DNA from: Filosporella fistucella
Lineage: Eukaryota > Ascomycota > Leotiomycetes > Helotiales
Length of the DNA stretch: 64,000 bases
Direction of reading: 5' to 3'
Assembly (NCBI GenBank): GCA_030077755.1
Contig: JAQJZZ010000010.1
Location: 4,464,001 to 4,528,000 of the forward strand
The notes below the pieces were generated by a model that saw nothing but the letters and a program-made list of their open reading frames with translations, ran no database searches and was not told the DNA's origin. The stretch's first letter is position 1. Each line of letters opens with the position of its first letter. This document shows positions 12,016 to 23,987 of this stretch, in pieces. Position numbers and translations under genes: made by a program.

Positions 12016-13200
12016 TCATGGTTTCGATCTCCCTTGCCATGTACTCTCCACTTCTAAATCACCATTTGCAAACACATCTTCTTCATCGGTGACATCGTCC
12101 CTGTAGGCGCCATCCACGGTGCGGTCCTCATTATCCCACAAACTTATATCATCTGGGTCCATCAGCGCCACGGCGTCAGTCTCATCGAGATCATCCGCGT
12201 CAGTGTACGATCTTTCCCTCGGTGTGACTAATGTGCCTTCTGCCGTTCCAGCTTCCAGTGCCTCATTTTCTAGTTCCCTTGCTCTTGCCATCGTCCGTTG
12301 GTAAATGAACCAACCTGTAGCAGCGCCCAGAATAGAGCCAAATATGATGCTTGCATAATTTATAGCTTTCGTTCCCGCGTCCATTTTCCCGCCATTCTCA
12401 GCAATGGCTGCTAACCGACTCCCAATGAATACATGTATCAGGAGTTTGGGACTTACAATAGCGGTTGCAAGTGCGAACGAGAGGGGGTGTACAGTCGGAA
12501 AAGTTGACATAGCTGCGTTGGATAAACTGTATGGTAGAGGGCAGAGCCTAATCATACAGAGGATCTTGATTCCATCATGCTTCAACGTCAAAGCCAGAGC
12601 TTCAAATCGTTTATCCTCGCCAACAAGACGATGCACATATTTCGAAAGCACTGTCCGCGAGGCCACGAACGAGGCTAGGGATCCCAGGACCGTAGCAGAT
12701 GCCACAATGAACCATCCGTTGGGGAACCCATATACGAATCCCGAGATTGTGATAGTAGTGCTGTATCCGATGAGGGGTGGAAACGACGATATAAATGTCA
12801 TGGCCCAAAGTATAGTCCAGCCGCCTCGCATATCCCGCCACTTTTCTGCTGCTGGAGCAAGCCAGCCAAATATACGTTCATTGTAGACCAAGAATAGAAT
12901 AAGAAAGACATTGACCACTATCAACACTGCAACTGCAAGGATACGCTGCCATATTGGGAGAGCCTGGAATGTTTTGAAGACTTTGCGTTGGACTTTTGCT
13001 GCGGAGGATAGTATTTGCTTCTTGTACGACTGCGAACGATTCGAAATGGAGTATGGAGATGCGCCCTGTGATCTTCTAGTACCTGTTGACATACGCCGAG
13101 ACCAAGGAGGTCGGATTGATTGTCTTTCTGGTGAGGGGGAGCCGAGAGGTGATATGGGCAAGGCCAGAGCCTTCGCCGTGGAGCTGTAGTCGGCAGGCAT
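12016..13200 (-). CDS. TVP38: TVP38/TMEM64-type VTT-domain membrane protein
   Basis: Single exon, 394 residues. After a Ser/Arg-rich cytosolic N-terminus come several hydrophobic helices: one near [20 protein letters not shown], then the VTT/SNARE-associated core with [30 protein letters not shown] and [19 protein letters not shown], and a last helix near [18 protein letters not shown]. The tail is acidic ([21 protein letters not shown]). These motifs match fungal Golgi/late-Golgi TVP38, a relative of VMP1/TMEM41 lipid scramblases and bacterial DedA (family knowledge). The size fits the family. Divergent from the CCCH/Smr gene. Confidence 0.88.
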   Translation of the reverse strand: MPADYSSTAKALALPISPLGSPSPERQSIRPPWSRRMSTGTRRSQGASPYSISNRSQSYKKQILSSAAKVQRKVFKTFQALPIWQRILAVAVLIVVNVFLILFLVYNERIFGWLAPAAEKWRDMRGGWTILWAMTFISSFPPLIGYSTTITISGFVYGFPNGWFIVASATVLGSLASFVASRTVLSKYVHRLVGEDKRFEALALTLKHDGIKILCMIRLCPLPYSLSNAAMSTFPTVHPLSFALATAIVSPKLLIHVFIGSRLAAIAENGGKMDAGTKAINYASIIFGSILGAATGWFIYQRTMARARELENEALEAGTAEGTLVTPRERSYTDADDLDETDAVALMDPDDISLWDNEDRTVDGAYRDDVTDEEDVFANGDLEVESTWQGRSKP

Positions 13201-14547
13201 GCCGGCGTGAAGTGAATTCGGATGCGGATGGGTTTGGCGGGCGTCCGGGACAGATTAAAGGATACTAGAAGTTCGTAATATTCGCGATCAATGCTACGAA
13301 ATCATCAGATCGCTGGTGAATCGAAGTGATGGTGAGGTTTGTATTTGGGGTTTGAAGAGGGTGACAGAGTTGGGCCGTGGCCGTGCTGACGACGTTGGAA
13401 ATTGAATCCGAAACAAAACGCCCACAAGAGAGGTTGTAGTATATTTCAGGAGGACAACTCTCCCATGTAGTCAGGATGTCCTGGTTGGAGATATAGAACC
13501 TATCAAACTACAACATGTTGGTGAATCCGAGGATCCTGAGAGCTCAGCCCCATTGTGACGTTAGTGACGACAGAAGTGCCATCGACGGCTTGGCCCTAAA
13601 TATCTAGGTAGGTAAGCCGTGGAGATGAGATTATGAGGTCATGTGATATGAGCTTTTAAGCCTTTGGTTGCCTTCATAGGTACCTACCTAGAATAGAGTA
13701 ATTTGAAGGCCATGGGTTACACTCTAATAGCACAAATAGCTGTGATGTTGTTAATGAGCTGCGAGACTGTCTGAGAGCTGCTATTGTCTCCGCAACGAGT
13801 ATGTACAATCTTTCCTATCTGAAGTACCTAAGGCCTCGAGCAGTACAAGGAAACCGTACATGAGATACACAAGTCCTAGCATCTATTGATTACAACCACC
13901 ACCAGCACTTGCACATTATACACAAACGCTTACTTCCTGGCCTACCTGCCCTGCCCTGCCTACCTTACCTACTTAATCGAAGGGCCTTCTCACACAGGCA
14001 CTTATTCGCAATCGCACCTATCTCCGACCAACCAATCAGCCAGCAAACTCGTGTTAAATATTAGCGTATTTCTCACCCCAGGCCACCAGGTTAGAGAACA
14101 CTACCTACCTGGCCTAAGGTAGTGGAGGTACTGCCACTGCCCTGAGGTACAGCAGCCTCACCTCCCGTCAGTACTCAACCTGAATCTGAACCTGATCACG
14201 ACCTGATCTCCAGACCCTCATTTACCCCGGCCGCACCTCAGATCCAACTCAACTTCAACCACCAACCCTCATGATATCTTCATTGACCTGGCCGACAATG
14301 TAAGAGCCTGGCGCCTTCTCGTTGTCGTCCTCTATCTGCTCTGATCTGATCTGCTCTGCTCTTACCTTGTGCCTGTCATATTGTGCCGCCATTTGCTTAT
14401 TGCATTTCAGCGCGCCTGCCTCAGCCCGATTCGCATATTCACTCTTACCTTCCCACGATTTTCCATTCCTATTTCATTTCGATATCTTCCACGTCAACGC
14501 TATATTCAACCTCTTAATTCACTCCGCAATTTCCACATCTGCCCACG
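13201..14547. other. Divergent promoter region rich in TACCTAGGTA-type and CT-rich motifs
   Basis: 1.3 kb between TVP38 and the CCCH/Smr gene. Palindrome-like boxes lie at about 13601-13616 (tatctaggtaggtaag), 13676-13692 (ataggtacctacctaga), 13821-13835 (gaagtacctaaggcc) and 14101-14130 (ctacctacctgg followed by taaggtagtggaggta). A pyrimidine-rich stretch precedes the start codon, typical of fungal 5' leaders. The frame at 13886-14122 is judged non-coding. Confidence 0.55.
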
Positions 14548-16881
14548 ATGGTGTCCGACGAGACTTACGAAATCTGCCTCCCCTTGCTCCAAGACACAAG
14601 CCTCGACGACGAGGAGAGGACGGACAAATTAGAAGAGCTACTCAAGAAGGAAACGACTCTTGTTGGTGCAGCCCTCGAGAATGGAGTATTAGACGTATTA
14701 TGGCGGTATCGGGACTCTACTACAAATCCATCTTCCCCTCCGCCTCTGCGACACACCGTCCTGCGTCGCCCTTCTCCAGCTCCATGGCCCATACCTCGTG
14801 TAGGCTCTGGTACCCCAGTTTCGGCTTCACCTCGACTTGGAGTCAGTCCTCTTGCACCACCTGGATTTGTACCACAATCGTTCAACAGAGCGAAATCATC
14901 GACAGCATCTCCTTTCACATCCCCACGCCCCTCACCCCGACTGGCTTTTTCAAGTCCAGCTATACCACACAGTCCCAGTTTGAACGCCTATGAATTTCCT
15001 GTGGCTACTAGCCCTACCCAAGATATATATGGAGACTATGGCAGTGATAACGTGGATTGGCTTGTCAATGATGATGGTGGAAGTAACACATCTTCTTCTG
15101 CTGGCGGACAAAGTGGTCTGAACGCAGCCGCAGCAGAGTACATACAACCTCAGCAGTCAGATATGAGTCCATATGATATGCTTCGCTCAATCTTAGGCCC
15201 TTCAAAGTCGGATGAGGAGATCGAGGCAGCTCTTGCTATGAATGGTTATGATCTGAGTGCTACCATAATGGCCTTTATGGATGGCCAGGCCGCGGATGGT
15301 GCAGCTACTATTCAAGCACAAGCAACAGATGCTAAAAATGCTATCTTAATTGGTAAATCTATGTCCACAGATGTTCCGCGACCTATCACCCCTGCTGGCC
15401 AACAACGAAGTGGTGTAGTCTGCAGATTCTGGCTGTCAACAGGCCAATGTCTTAGAGCAGATTGCCGGTTTAGCCATGATCTCAGCAATCACATCTGCAA
15501 GTAAGTGATTTCGTGATCATCGTTGCTCACTCAGCTGACAATCTCAAGATACTGGGTTATGGGTAATTGCCTAGCTGGCGATACATGCATCTTTTCCCAC
15601 GATCCTTCTCATTTCATGAATCGTCTTGCTCTAGACGAAAGTAGCACACCTCCCCTTCAAAATGTGCAGCCAAGTTTCCAATTCCAAGACTACAATGCGT
15701 TTCCTTCATTACAACCTCTCCAGGACCAGTGGCCCAGCTCATTCAGCAGTGCAAACGCTTTCAGTAACTACCAAGGTGCAAGTTTTACTCCTCCTCCTGG
15801 TTTCAAAGGGATGCAAGGCTACGCAAGCGATGGGTCTAGTCAGAGATCACGACCAAGTAGCCGACATCAAGCCAGAGAAAACATGCCATCAGCACCAGCT
15901 CTGGACGACACCGAAGCATTCCCTTCTCTTAGCGCAGTCGCTACGAAGGGGGGAAAGAAGCATCATGGGAAGCGGGGCGGCCATGGTCACGGTCACAAGG
16001 AAAATGCTACTCCAAGCTCTCTTGCTGAGGTAGTAAAAATGTCACCTTCCCCAGGCCCTGGTCTGATGAGACAGGATGTCAAGAAATTAGGTCGTAATGG
16101 AAGTTCCACTAGTATTCGCAACGGCGAAAATAGTGCCGCTGCACAAGCTATTCCAAGCCCACAGCACATACCGTGGCTCGAAACTGGCGACAGAGCTAAC
16201 AAAGCATACCTCAAAGCCAGGCAGGATGCTATCAAGCACGGAGGGCTGCGGAACAAATTCTTGCAGAGGTAACAAATTCCTACATTCTCGTAGGGTAGAC
16301 TAACAAGCTTCAGTGCTGCTCAAGCATGGAATCGCAATGACGCCCGTGCTGCCAAAGCTTTGAGTCTTCGTGGCCAAAGCGAAAATGATGCGATGCGGAA
16401 GGCTCATCGAGAAGCCGCACGAGAACTTTACGAGGAACGGAACAAGAATAAATCATCAAGTTCCGAGCTTTATGTGGATCTTCACGGTCTCCATCCTGAA
16501 GAAGCAGTCGAGTACCTGGAGAAGGTTCTTCTTGAGAATCAACGAGAAGCAAAGCCTGTTTACGCCATTACTGGAACTGGCCATCATAGTAAGAACGGCA
16601 AAGACAAGGTTGGAAAGGCTATCCGTAATTTTTTGAATGAATGGCGATATGCGTACCGTGAATTTTCTGTGCCTGGAGACAGAAATAACGTCGGTGGCAT
16701 CCTCGGGATCGATGCCAGATCCTGGGACAAGTCCCTAACCAGAGAAAATGCCACTGCTTCTTCAGCCCCGGAAACTGTCAAGGAGGAAGTCGATATCCTC
16801 AGTCAGGGCCATGAGATAGGTCAGGGGAAGGTTCGATTGCTAGTTCGAGACCCCCCAAAGGGCCCAAACGGTAATAGATGA
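14548..16881 (+). CDS. CCCH zinc-finger and Smr-domain RNA-binding protein
   Basis: Exons 14548-15500, 15549-16268 and 16314-16881 (introns 48 and 45 bp) give 746 residues. The middle carries a CUE/UBA-like helical segment (SPYDMLRSILGPSKSDEEI). Next are two consecutive CCCH fingers: CRFWLSTGQCLRADCRFSH, and a second spanning the first splice (HICK joined to YWVMGNCLAGDTCIFSH). After a disordered Ser-rich region the C-terminus has an Smr domain: DLHGLHPEEAVEYL, then an ITGTGHHS loop and a GGILGID end. The Smr family includes endonucleases acting in no-go mRNA decay (Cue2, NONU-1), but whether this protein cleaves RNA cannot be told from sequence. The splice joins restore both zinc finger and Smr frame. 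Confidence 0.87.
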
Positions 16882-17588
16882 CCAGGTTTAGGTATGATTA
16901 AATAAAGTAGTAAAATATTTGCAGTGAGCACGTGATGATGTCCCAAGTCCGCACATGTTACTCGCAATAGTGTGGATTCAAGATCAGTTTGACTGTTTGA
17001 ATAGCATGTCTGATGGCGGCGAGGCTGGAAGAGATACAAATTCTTCTTTACCGCAAACCTTCGGTACCCCTCGGGTGTGATGGCTCCTCTCATATGTTAC
17101 CAAAAAATCCAGTCCAATTTAAAGCAGAAGGTGCCAGCCCCGTCAAACTGTGAAGAGGATCTCAATAAACCTTGGTCAACAAATCCTAGTACCCAGCTCG
17201 ATAACATCCCAAAACATGTGCTGATCGAATGTCTCATCATCGCGATTTCAAAAGCTGGTCCAAACAGTTCTTCCAATCATCCTTTTCGAAAGCACTATCG
17301 ATTTTTGCTCAAATATCCCCGAAGACTGTGGATTACCCCAATTTCCGTTTTGTCCTCTGGGCATTGAAGGCTAGATGAAAAAAGGGAAAAGAAGTACACA
17401 TTTTGGTTTCGATTGTGTGGAAGGTACCCCTGTCACTTGGGAATACTTGCTAGAAGATTTCGTTTGCTCGTGAGGTTCTTCTTGAATTGAAAGAATGATC
17501 TATCAAAATGCAAGGCAAGCCAAGCTGGCATTAAAAGTAGTGAAGACTATCAAAATAGAGAGTCCAAGTCTTTGTGCAATCAAATATG
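16882..17588. other. Convergent intergenic region
   Basis: Contains the 3' ends of the CCCH/Smr gene and the valyl-tRNA synthetase gene. The frame at 17077-17367 has no domain and is not supported. Confidence 0.6.
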
Positions 17589-20500
17589 CTATGCTAGCTT
17601 GATATCCTCAAATTGCTTGATCGTGCCTTCGAGGGTTTCTCTCTCCGTTTCCAGATCCGCCAGCTTCTTCAACTCTACATCCTGCAATGCTTGACTAACC
17701 TTCTCCTTGTAGCCCTCATCATTCAGAATCTTGTTCTGCCTGTCTATTGATTGCTTAGTCTTGTCGAGCTTCTTGGAGGCCTTGCCAATTTCGGCATCGA
17801 TGTCGACACGCCCCTTGACATGAAGGAAGACAGCGGCCGCAGATGAAACAGAAAATGCTACACATCCAGCTGGTCGAGCCTCGTTCGCAGTGAGGAGCGA
17901 CAGTGATGCGACGCCTTTGCCGGAGAGTGATTTGATGGATGCAGTTTGGGCCGCTACAGTCGATTGAGCAGTGGGTGTATATGTCTGGACGTAAACTGTT
18001 GAGTGTTAGTCATTGATCGACATTAGCACGGAAACTACAAACCTTCTCCGGCGTCTTTGAGAGCATATTCAGCCATGAGAGAGCGGATACCCTTAGCAAC
18101 GCCAAGTACAAGTTCGTACGCAGCTTCTGATGAAGGATTATCCATCTTCTCATCGTAGACCGGGTACTTCGCCAGGACGATAGATGGAGTCTTGTCTTCT
18201 GGTCGCCTGGGTAATCTCTGCCATAGCTCTTCGGTGAGGAACGGCATGTATGGGTGGATCATCGTCAGAGCACCTTCCAATGCAGTGTATAGAGTATTAA
18301 GTGCCGAGAGCTTCTCCTCCGGGGTACCATCTTGAAGGATGGCCTTAGAATTCTCGATGTACACATCGCAGAGCTGATTATACCAGTATTGATAGACGAT
18401 GGTAGTCGAGCGGCCGAACTCACGGTCGCTCAATGCTTGGTTGATATCCCTCGCAGCAATTGTCATCTTGTGGAGGATCCATAGCTCGGGTAAGGATTCC
18501 TTTCCAGTAAGAGAACCAGACTTTTGTGGGACGAAGTTTGCATCTAGTTTACCGAGGACATATTTTGTGGCTTGATAAATCTTATTGCAGAACTTGCGAT
18601 ATCCGTGAATGACCTTGATATCAGATTGAATATCCTCTCCACCACCTGTCGTGTATGATACCAAGGAGAAACGGAGGGCGTCAGTGCCGCACTGTGGTAT
18701 TCCATCTGGAAAGGCAGTCTTCTGATATTTTGAAGCCCTTTCAACCTCATTGGGTGCGAGATTTCCCTGGAGAAGCTTCTTGTGCAGGTCCTCGAGCAGT
18801 ATACCCTCGATGACATCTTGGGGATCAATTACATTACCCAGTGACTTTGACATCTTTCTACCCTCAGAGTCACGAACAAGCCCGTGGCAATACACCTCAG
18901 TGAACGGTACTTTACCAGTGAGCTTGAGACTGAACATAATCATACGAGCAATCCAGAAGAACAAAATGTCCCATCCAGTTTCTAAAACGGACGTTGGGAA
19001 AAGGGTCTCCAGGTCGTGTGTCTTATTCGGCCATCCCAAGGTGGCAAAGGGCCATAATCCAGATGAAAACCAGGTGTCAAGGACGTCCTCGTCTCTTTTC
19101 AGGGTGAACTGCTTTCCAGGAAGCGCCTTCTTAGCTTTGATCTCCGCCTCCTCTTCTGTCCGACCTGCAAACCAGCGGCTGCCATCTGACTCGTCGTTCT
19201 CGTCACCTTCAATTTGTGCGAAGTACATCGGTGCTTGGTGACCCCACCATAATTGTCTCGACAAACACCAGTCATTGACATTCTCCATCCATCGAATATA
19301 GCTCTTCTCTGCTGTTTCGGGCAGAATCTTAATTTCGCCGGTCTTCACCACATCTAATGCAGCTGCGGCCATGTCCTTCATCTTCATCCACCACTGAGGT
19401 TTCATGAGAGGTTCGATAACGTCTTTCGACTTTTCGCAAAGCGGAACAGTCATAGCATTGTCTTTCTTATCGACGTATAGGCCAGCTTTTTTCAGGTCTT
19501 CCTGAATGGTATACCGAACATCGAATCGCTTCTGTCCAGCATAGGGACCAGCGTTTTCGTTCATAAGACCATCATCAGTCAAAATGTTAATGAACTCGAG
19601 TTTGTGACGAGTGCCGAGTGCATAATCGTTAGGATCATGGGCTGGAGTAATTTTAACTGCGCCAGTTCCGAAGTCTTTCTCCACGTAATCATCAGCTACA
19701 ATCGGCATTATACGGCCCGGGATAAAGGGGTGAATAGCATTTTTCCCAACAAGATGTCTGTAGCGATCATCATCGGGGTGGACGGCAACACCAGTATCAC
19801 CGAGCATGGTCTCTGGTCGAGTAGTGGCAACCTCAATCTTTTCATCCGTGCCCTCAATTGCATATTTGAAATGGACAATGATGCCGAATTCAACCTTCTT
19901 GTCATAACCAGGTACATCCAACAGAGTTCGTCCTGATAGCTCTTTGTTCACAACTTCTAAATTAGAAAGAGCCGTGTTGAGTTTCGTGCACCAGTTGACA
20001 AGGCGATTGGCCCTGTAGATAATACCTTGTTCGTGAAGGGTCACGAAAGTTTCTGTAACTGCGGCAGAAAAGTTGTCGTTCATCGTGAACGCTTCTCGAG
20101 TCCAATCAAATGAGCCGCCCATTCTTCGGAGGACGGAATTGATCCTTTGATGGTACTCGTTCTTCCAATCCCAGACAGTCTCGACAAACTTTGGTCTGCC
20201 CAGGTCATGGCGAGTCTTACCCTCTCGACGCCATAGCATGTTCTCCACTACACTTTGTGTAGAAATGCCTGCATGATCACAGCCGGGCAGCCATAAAGTG
20301 GTCTTTCCATGCATCCGATTCCACCGAATCATAACATCCTGAAGAGCATTCCCCAAGGCGTGTCCAATGTGAAGGTTTCCAGTGACATTGGGAGGGGGTT
20401 CGACAATAACAAATGATCCTTCGGGCTTTACTTTGCCATCTGCTGTGAACTCAGGCTTGAAAAACCCCTCCTTCTCCCACCACGCATACCAAGCGGACTC

Positions 20501-21157
20501 TACAGCTGTCGGATTGTATGCCTTGTATTGCGGATCATCGAAAGACTTAATGACTTGAAACTAGTCAGCAGCGAGCAACCTCACCGAGGGGAAGCAATCT
20601 GCAAGACATACTCTTCTTTTCCCCAGATGGTGTGTCCTCCTTGTAAGGCGGCAGAATTTCTTCCTCGGCCTTCTCAGCAGCCTTGGCTTTCTTCTCCTTG
20701 TTCTTACTTGATGCGGCAGGGTTTGAAGCTGCCGCCTTTGCTTTCTTCTGTTCGAATTTGGCTTGCTTTTCGGCCTTCTTTCGGTCCCTCTCCACTGCAA
20801 GATTTATGGGTCAGCCATTGTTCACAGTAACAATTCCACATGCAATTTGTGGCGTGGATTACATCGGAAATGCCAACATACATTCCTTTTCACTCTTTAC
20901 TTTCTTTTCGCCTTCTCCAGCTTCCGCAATCCCAACTTTGTTGCCAGCATCTCGACCAGCCGCATGTGAACCTGTGGCACTAGCATTTGTAGACTCTTTC
21001 AGAGCCTCTTTGGTTTCCTTCGAGACTGTAGGAGGCGGTCCAGACACCGGCCCAGTCTCCTCGCCAACTATTCACACAGAAGTTGTGAGCAAAAAAGCAT
21101 TGATTGGGATAATTGGGTGCTCCTACTTGGGTTGTAAGACGCTGCGTTAGTTGCCAT
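17589..21157 (-). CDS. VAS1: Valyl-tRNA synthetase, cytosolic and probably mitochondrial
   Basis: Exons 21157-21127, 21067-20882, 20794-20612, 20553-18043 and 17995-17589 give 1105 residues, the usual length for eukaryotic ValRS. A Lys/Ala-rich N-terminal extension is followed by the class I catalytic core: the HIGH motif in [11 protein letters not shown], the editing (CP1) domain and KMSKS in [14 protein letters not shown]. The C-terminus is an anticodon-binding domain plus a coiled coil ([17 protein letters not shown]). It charges tRNA-Val with ATP. The exon 2/3 splice gives [14 protein letters not shown] and the exon 3/4 splice gives GEKKIIKSFDDP, both close to yeast Vas1. The first exon ([10 protein letters not shown]) is the least certain. 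The frame stays open 141 nt upstream of this ATG and encodes a presequence-like stretch. The gene is divergent from the MutL homologue. Confidence 0.92.
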
Positions 21158-21298
21158 GTTCGCGCGTGAGAAATTGAAAGGAATTCTGTATGGCGACCTG
21201 CGCACCCAGAGGGCTCTAGATAGGATTTTAGACGTCGTGCTGGCGTCTTTGGCAAAAAATGGGGTGACTTGGGCGTTGTGTTCGAAGTGCAGAGGAAT
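21158..21298 (-). other. Possible non-AUG-initiated mitochondrial presequence of VAS1
   Basis: The 47 codons directly upstream of the VAS1 ATG are open and in frame, bounded by TGA at 21301-21299, and contain no ATG. The segment reading TTSKILSRALWVRR, then SPYRIPFNFSRAN, is Arg/Ser-rich without acidic residues, like a matrix-targeting signal. Two tandem ACG codons (21238-21233) have A at -3. Yeast ALA1 and GRS1 make mitochondrial isoforms from ACG and UUG starts (known). Use here is inference; an upstream spliced ATG is the alternative. Confidence 0.45.
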
Positions 21299-21629
21299 TC
21301 AGAGTTTCCATACAGTATATGCAATTTGTGGGCTTCTATTTGAGTCACAACCTTGCCTTGTGCATATAGAGTACCTATCTCGGCCTATCACCGGCCACGA
21401 GCACGAGCCACAATATCCCCTGTCGTGGCAATAGTAGACGAGGCTACAATAGTCATTGACATTACCTACAATGTTCCACCACCTAAGCTTCGCAATAACA
21501 TCAACACAACATTCAAATTACAATTTCCACGAATTACTCTCGGATCCAATATCCAATTTTTGAAGCTTACGTGAGCCTGAGATAATATGATGCCTTTCTC
21601 ATAGCCGTTCAGCCTAGTCCAGGATCGTC
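21158..21629. other. Divergent promoter of VAS1 and the MutL homologue
   Basis: A compact 472-bp bidirectional region. Its proximal 141 bp on the VAS1 side may be translated (see the presequence entry). No other motif stands out. Confidence 0.55.
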
Positions 21630-23987
21630 ATGGCGATTTCTGCCCTCCCTCAATCCACCATCCATCTCTTAGGTTCTACTCAAGTACTGACTACAACCAC
21701 ATCCCTCGTGAAAGAGCTCGTTGATAATGCTCTGGATGCAAAAGCTACATCAGTTGACATCCTTATTTCCCCCAACACCTTGGACAAGATCGAGGTCCGC
21801 GACAATGGCCACGGAATTCCACAAGATGATCTGAACGCGCTCGGTAAGCGAGGTCATACTAGCAAGTTGAGGTCTTTCGAGCAGCTCCGCTCTATTGGAG
21901 GTGTTACGTTGGGATTCAGAGGGGAGGCCTTGGCTAGTGCGGTGCAGATTGGAGAAGTCTCTGTGACCACAAAGACAGAGGGCGAGGCTGTAGCCACATG
22001 CGTCAAGCTTAAAATAATCGGTGGCATCGCAAGTCAGAGTCGAACCTCCCATCCGGTGGGCACCACAGTCACTGTTTCCAATCTGATATCTAGGCTACCA
22101 GTACGCAAGCAAAATGCTCTCAAAGATGCCCCGAAGACTTTGAGTCGTATCAAGGATCTCCTTCAAGCCTATGCTCTCGCACGCCCTCATGTCAAATTTT
22201 CTTTGAAGGTGACAAAGGGCGGCAAAGGCTCGTGGTCATTTACCCCACGCCCCAATGACGGCATTAAAGAGGCTGTATCTCAGCTGTTCGGTAGAGATAC
22301 GGCAAGTCAATGCCTTATGCACTCTGTCTCGCTTCCAAGCAAGAGCTCGAACCCACAGACGGAAGGGGAAACACATTTAAGTCAGGACCAATTTGGAATC
22401 GAAGTAGTCCTTCCACGGCCGGATGCTGATGTGTACAAAATTTCAGGCCCCGGCCAATATATATCGGTGGACTCAAGACCAGTGGCACATAACAAGGGGA
22501 CAATCAAGAAAATCGTTACCTGTTTCAAAACTCATTTCAATATATCAAATTCCCCGAACAACATCAAAGCTCCATTTCTTCGATTGAACATCAAATGTCC
22601 AGTCGCAAGTTACGATCCAAATGTTGAGCCATCAAAAGACGACGTCTTGTTTGCAAACGAGTCTCTCCTTTTGGACGCAATTGAAACATACTTCAAGGGC
22701 ATATATGATGAGAATATAGTGCAGCAGGCACCTGTTGAGTCTGAGCGAATCGCAAATTCCGAAAAGATCGATACCGGATTACTTCTATCAGAAATTGTTG
22801 CACTCTCGCCGGTTAGTAATTTGCACTACTCGGTTAATGAAAGGACTTTCGGATTAGATGTCTCCCAAATGCCTGTCGAGAAGGACTTAGAAAGCTCAAA
22901 ATTCAGAGTCGCACAACATGATCCATTGGAGCCAAAACGACCGGATATGGCAAACAACGAGGGAGTGCAGCAAACCCCTAGTGGTCTTTTCGAGAGTTCA
23001 CACCATTCCCAGGACGAGCAATCGAATATTGATAGTACTGTTGCAAATTCTCTTAATCCGTGGAGCATTGCCAAACTTACCGCCCCAGTTCATTCTGCGA
23101 ACAATCTTCTCTCTCGAGATCTACTGTTCATTGAAGATGAGCGCGATAATCCACCACAGGGGCAAGATTTTGTGAGCGCAAGAAATGTAATGGATGGCTT
23201 CCCAACACCACCTCGATTTGATGCTCCCAGTATTTCTAAAAAAGCGAGAATCAACAAGCCATTTGTTACTCCTAGACGACATGATGAGAATCCAGCGTCT
23301 CTCGACACTTACCATCAGACCATATTACTTCCAACACCTCCAACAACGCAAAATCACAAAGAGAAAGGGCCCCCCAATACTGATCTGAATCTTGACTGGG
23401 CTATGGATTTTGAAAATAGGAAAGAAACCGCTACACGCCGGCGACGTCAAGAGCTTCGAGTTGCGCGCCTGGGAGAACAACAGTGCGTGTTCTCGAGGAC
23501 TTCTCCTCATAAACATCGATACAATGCAGCGGTGTTGAATCTCGAGACAGATCAGGAGCCTGGCTCTTTTGGCTCACCAGAGAAAGCACCCTTCAAAAGC
23601 TTATTGCCAGACGGGCGTTCGCGAACGTATCATATAAGACATCAAAAGCCTGACCAAAAGATGGCCGAGGGGCTTGAGTTCGGCCAAAAAGCAGCAAGAA
23701 CGAAGGCTTCTAAGCTACCCCTTGAAAAAATTCCCAATACCGACCGGCTCCACATGTTAGTATTCAAAATCGAGGCTGACTGCAGCCACATCCAGAGGGC
23801 AGGATCAGAGTTGGCTAGGACCGATTCATACATTCTTCGAGGGAGTATCGAGACCTTGGCAAAGGTTGAGGAACGGACTTTACTACTGAGCAAGTTGCAA
23901 GTGCTCGTGGATGAATGGATAGAGACAGATGCAGGCAAGGACTTTGATGGTGATCTTAACCTGGAAAATCTGACAGGGTTCCTGTAA
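21630..23987 (+). CDS. MLH2: MutL-family mismatch repair protein, Mlh2/PMS1-like
   Basis: Single exon, 785 residues. The N-terminal GHKL ATPase is intact: KELVDNALDA with Glu29 and Asn33, DNGHGI at 58-63, GKRGHTSK at 72-79 and GFRGEAL at 95-101. The S5-like transducer domain follows (DSRPVAHNKGTIKKIV). A long variable linker leads to a short C-terminus (ILRGSIETLAKVEERTLLLS). No DQHAxxE metal-binding endonuclease motif is visible. That absence, with the size, separates it from the endonuclease-bearing Pms1 and Mlh3 subunits and favours Mlh2, which pairs with Mlh1 and limits gene-conversion tracts in yeast (family knowledge). Orthology is inferred without alignment. Confidence 0.75.
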   Translation: MAISALPQSTIHLLGSTQVLTTTTSLVKELVDNALDAKATSVDILISPNTLDKIEVRDNGHGIPQDDLNALGKRGHTSKLRSFEQLRSIGGVTLGFRGEALASAVQIGEVSVTTKTEGEAVATCVKLKIIGGIASQSRTSHPVGTTVTVSNLISRLPVRKQNALKDAPKTLSRIKDLLQAYALARPHVKFSLKVTKGGKGSWSFTPRPNDGIKEAVSQLFGRDTASQCLMHSVSLPSKSSNPQTEGETHLSQDQFGIEVVLPRPDADVYKISGPGQYISVDSRPVAHNKGTIKKIVTCFKTHFNISNSPNNIKAPFLRLNIKCPVASYDPNVEPSKDDVLFANESLLLDAIETYFKGIYDENIVQQAPVESERIANSEKIDTGLLLSEIVALSPVSNLHYSVNERTFGLDVSQMPVEKDLESSKFRVAQHDPLEPKRPDMANNEGVQQTPSGLFESSHHSQDEQSNIDSTVANSLNPWSIAKLTAPVHSANNLLSRDLLFIEDERDNPPQGQDFVSARNVMDGFPTPPRFDAPSISKKARINKPFVTPRRHDENPASLDTYHQTILLPTPPTTQNHKEKGPPNTDLNLDWAMDFENRKETATRRRRQELRVARLGEQQCVFSRTSPHKHRYNAAVLNLETDQEPGSFGSPEKAPFKSLLPDGRSRTYHIRHQKPDQKMAEGLEFGQKAARTKASKLPLEKIPNTDRLHMLVFKIEADCSHIQRAGSELARTDSYILRGSIETLAKVEERTLLLSKLQVLVDEWIETDAGKDFDGDLNLENLTGFL

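Noticed and set aside
14322..14993. 223-residue frame overlapping the CCCH/Smr start
   Set aside because: Shadow of the real frame; the 14548 frame leads into the zinc fingers and Smr domain.
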